From the NCBI GenBank assembly GCA_002788475.1, contig PFRK01000012.1, positions 1 through 20,025 of the forward strand: a stretch of 20,025 nt of DNA, written 5' to 3'. The notes beneath the pieces were generated by a model. That model saw nothing but the letters and a program-made list of their open reading frames with translations, searched no databases and had not been told where the DNA came from. Below are positions 19,775 through 20,025 of the stretch, piece after piece. The DNA is from Candidatus Nomurabacteria bacterium CG_4_9_14_0_2_um_filter_32_10. GTDB taxonomy: Bacteria > Patescibacteriota > Minisyncoccia > Phycocordibacterales > UBA9973. Each line of letters begins with the position of its first letter. The first letter of the stretch is position 1. The position numbers and the translations under genes were made by a program.

Positions 19775-20025
19775 ATGATAAAAGAAATAGTTCAAAAAAA
19801 TGATAAGGTTTTGCACCAAAATACAAAAGAAATACTTGTAAGTGAAATCACAACTCCTAAAATAAAAAAAATATTAAAAGAAATGTCCCTAGCACTTAAA
19901 AGTCAGGGTGATGGAGTAGCTATAGCAGCTCCACAAATAGGATATTTATTATCAATTTTTGTTGTATCTGGAAAAATTTTTCACAAAGATTTTATTAGAG
20001 GAGAAAAAGATTTTAAAAAAATACC
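19775..20025 (+). CDS. def: Peptide deformylase, N-terminal part (cut by window edge)
   Basis: The frame is open from ATG at 19775 to the window end (83 codons). Removes the N-formyl group from new proteins. The N-terminus MIKEIVQKNDKVLHQNTKEI fits the family, and GDGVAIAAPQIGYLLSIFVV is motif 1 (GxGLAAPQxG). The metal-binding EGCLS and HExDH motifs lie beyond the window. It lies 9 bases after element D and downstream of hisS in the same direction. Confidence 0.9.
   Translation, partial: MIKEIVQKNDKVLHQNTKEILVSEITTPKIKKILKEMSLALKSQGDGVAIAAPQIGYLLSIFVVSGKIFHKDFIRGEKDFKKI

Overview
The window looks like a piece of a Patescibacteria / Candidate Phyla Radiation chromosome, most likely Parcubacteria-like. 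The support is the low GC content, compact gene layout, a split transketolase, a TrpR-like small regulator, a DUF5671-type membrane protein, a lamin-tail-domain surface protein and a PfkB kinase with an N-terminal Cys cluster. TGA is used as a stop (for example at the end of gap), so this is not one of the UGA-recoded CPR lineages. No database was searched, so the lineage is an inference.

Layout. 1-6323 is all minus strand: the N-terminal part of leuS (cut by the window edge), a polytopic membrane protein, a structured-repeat cluster (2479-2772), a class I methyltransferase overlapping ychF, and a secreted lamin-tail/PKD protein. A PfkB sugar kinase (6365-7375, plus) ends at a shared bidirectional terminator. 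7407-11455 (minus) is a sugar-phosphate block: a small unknown protein, two-gene transketolase, a HAD phosphatase, an atypical ribulose-5-phosphate epimerase and RpiB. 11558-12034 is a TrpR-like gene bounded by 27-bp inverted repeats, followed by a 23-codon remnant of a second rpiB. Then come a small membrane protein and gap (minus). dnaE (plus) faces pth (minus). lepB and hisS (plus) follow, and the window ends inside def. Together transketolase, Rpe, RpiB, GAPDH and the PfkB kinase give a non-oxidative pentose-phosphate / lower-glycolysis module, set among housekeeping information genes (leuS, ychF, dnaE, pth, hisS, def).

The unexpected layer is structural. (1) At least six loci carry roughly 90-110-nt hairpin elements whose arms pair at length but differ from locus to locus, around a shared core. 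One family has two copies of identical length (107 nt): one intergenic, one read in frame inside the methyltransferase, with three compensatory base-pair changes between them. (2) Shorter, often GC-rich palindromes sit in frame inside ychF, transketolase-C, the TrpR-like gene, gap and dnaE (twice), and an AGCT-rich repeat sits inside leuS. They appear to encode extra surface loops. This resembles in principle the Rickettsia palindromic elements that invade genes in frame. (3) Eight genes share the arrangement TGn-TATAAT-like, 6-8 nt, ATG, which predicts leaderless mRNAs. A few other genes instead show a Shine-Dalgarno sequence. No tRNA, rRNA, CRISPR array or transposase gene was seen.
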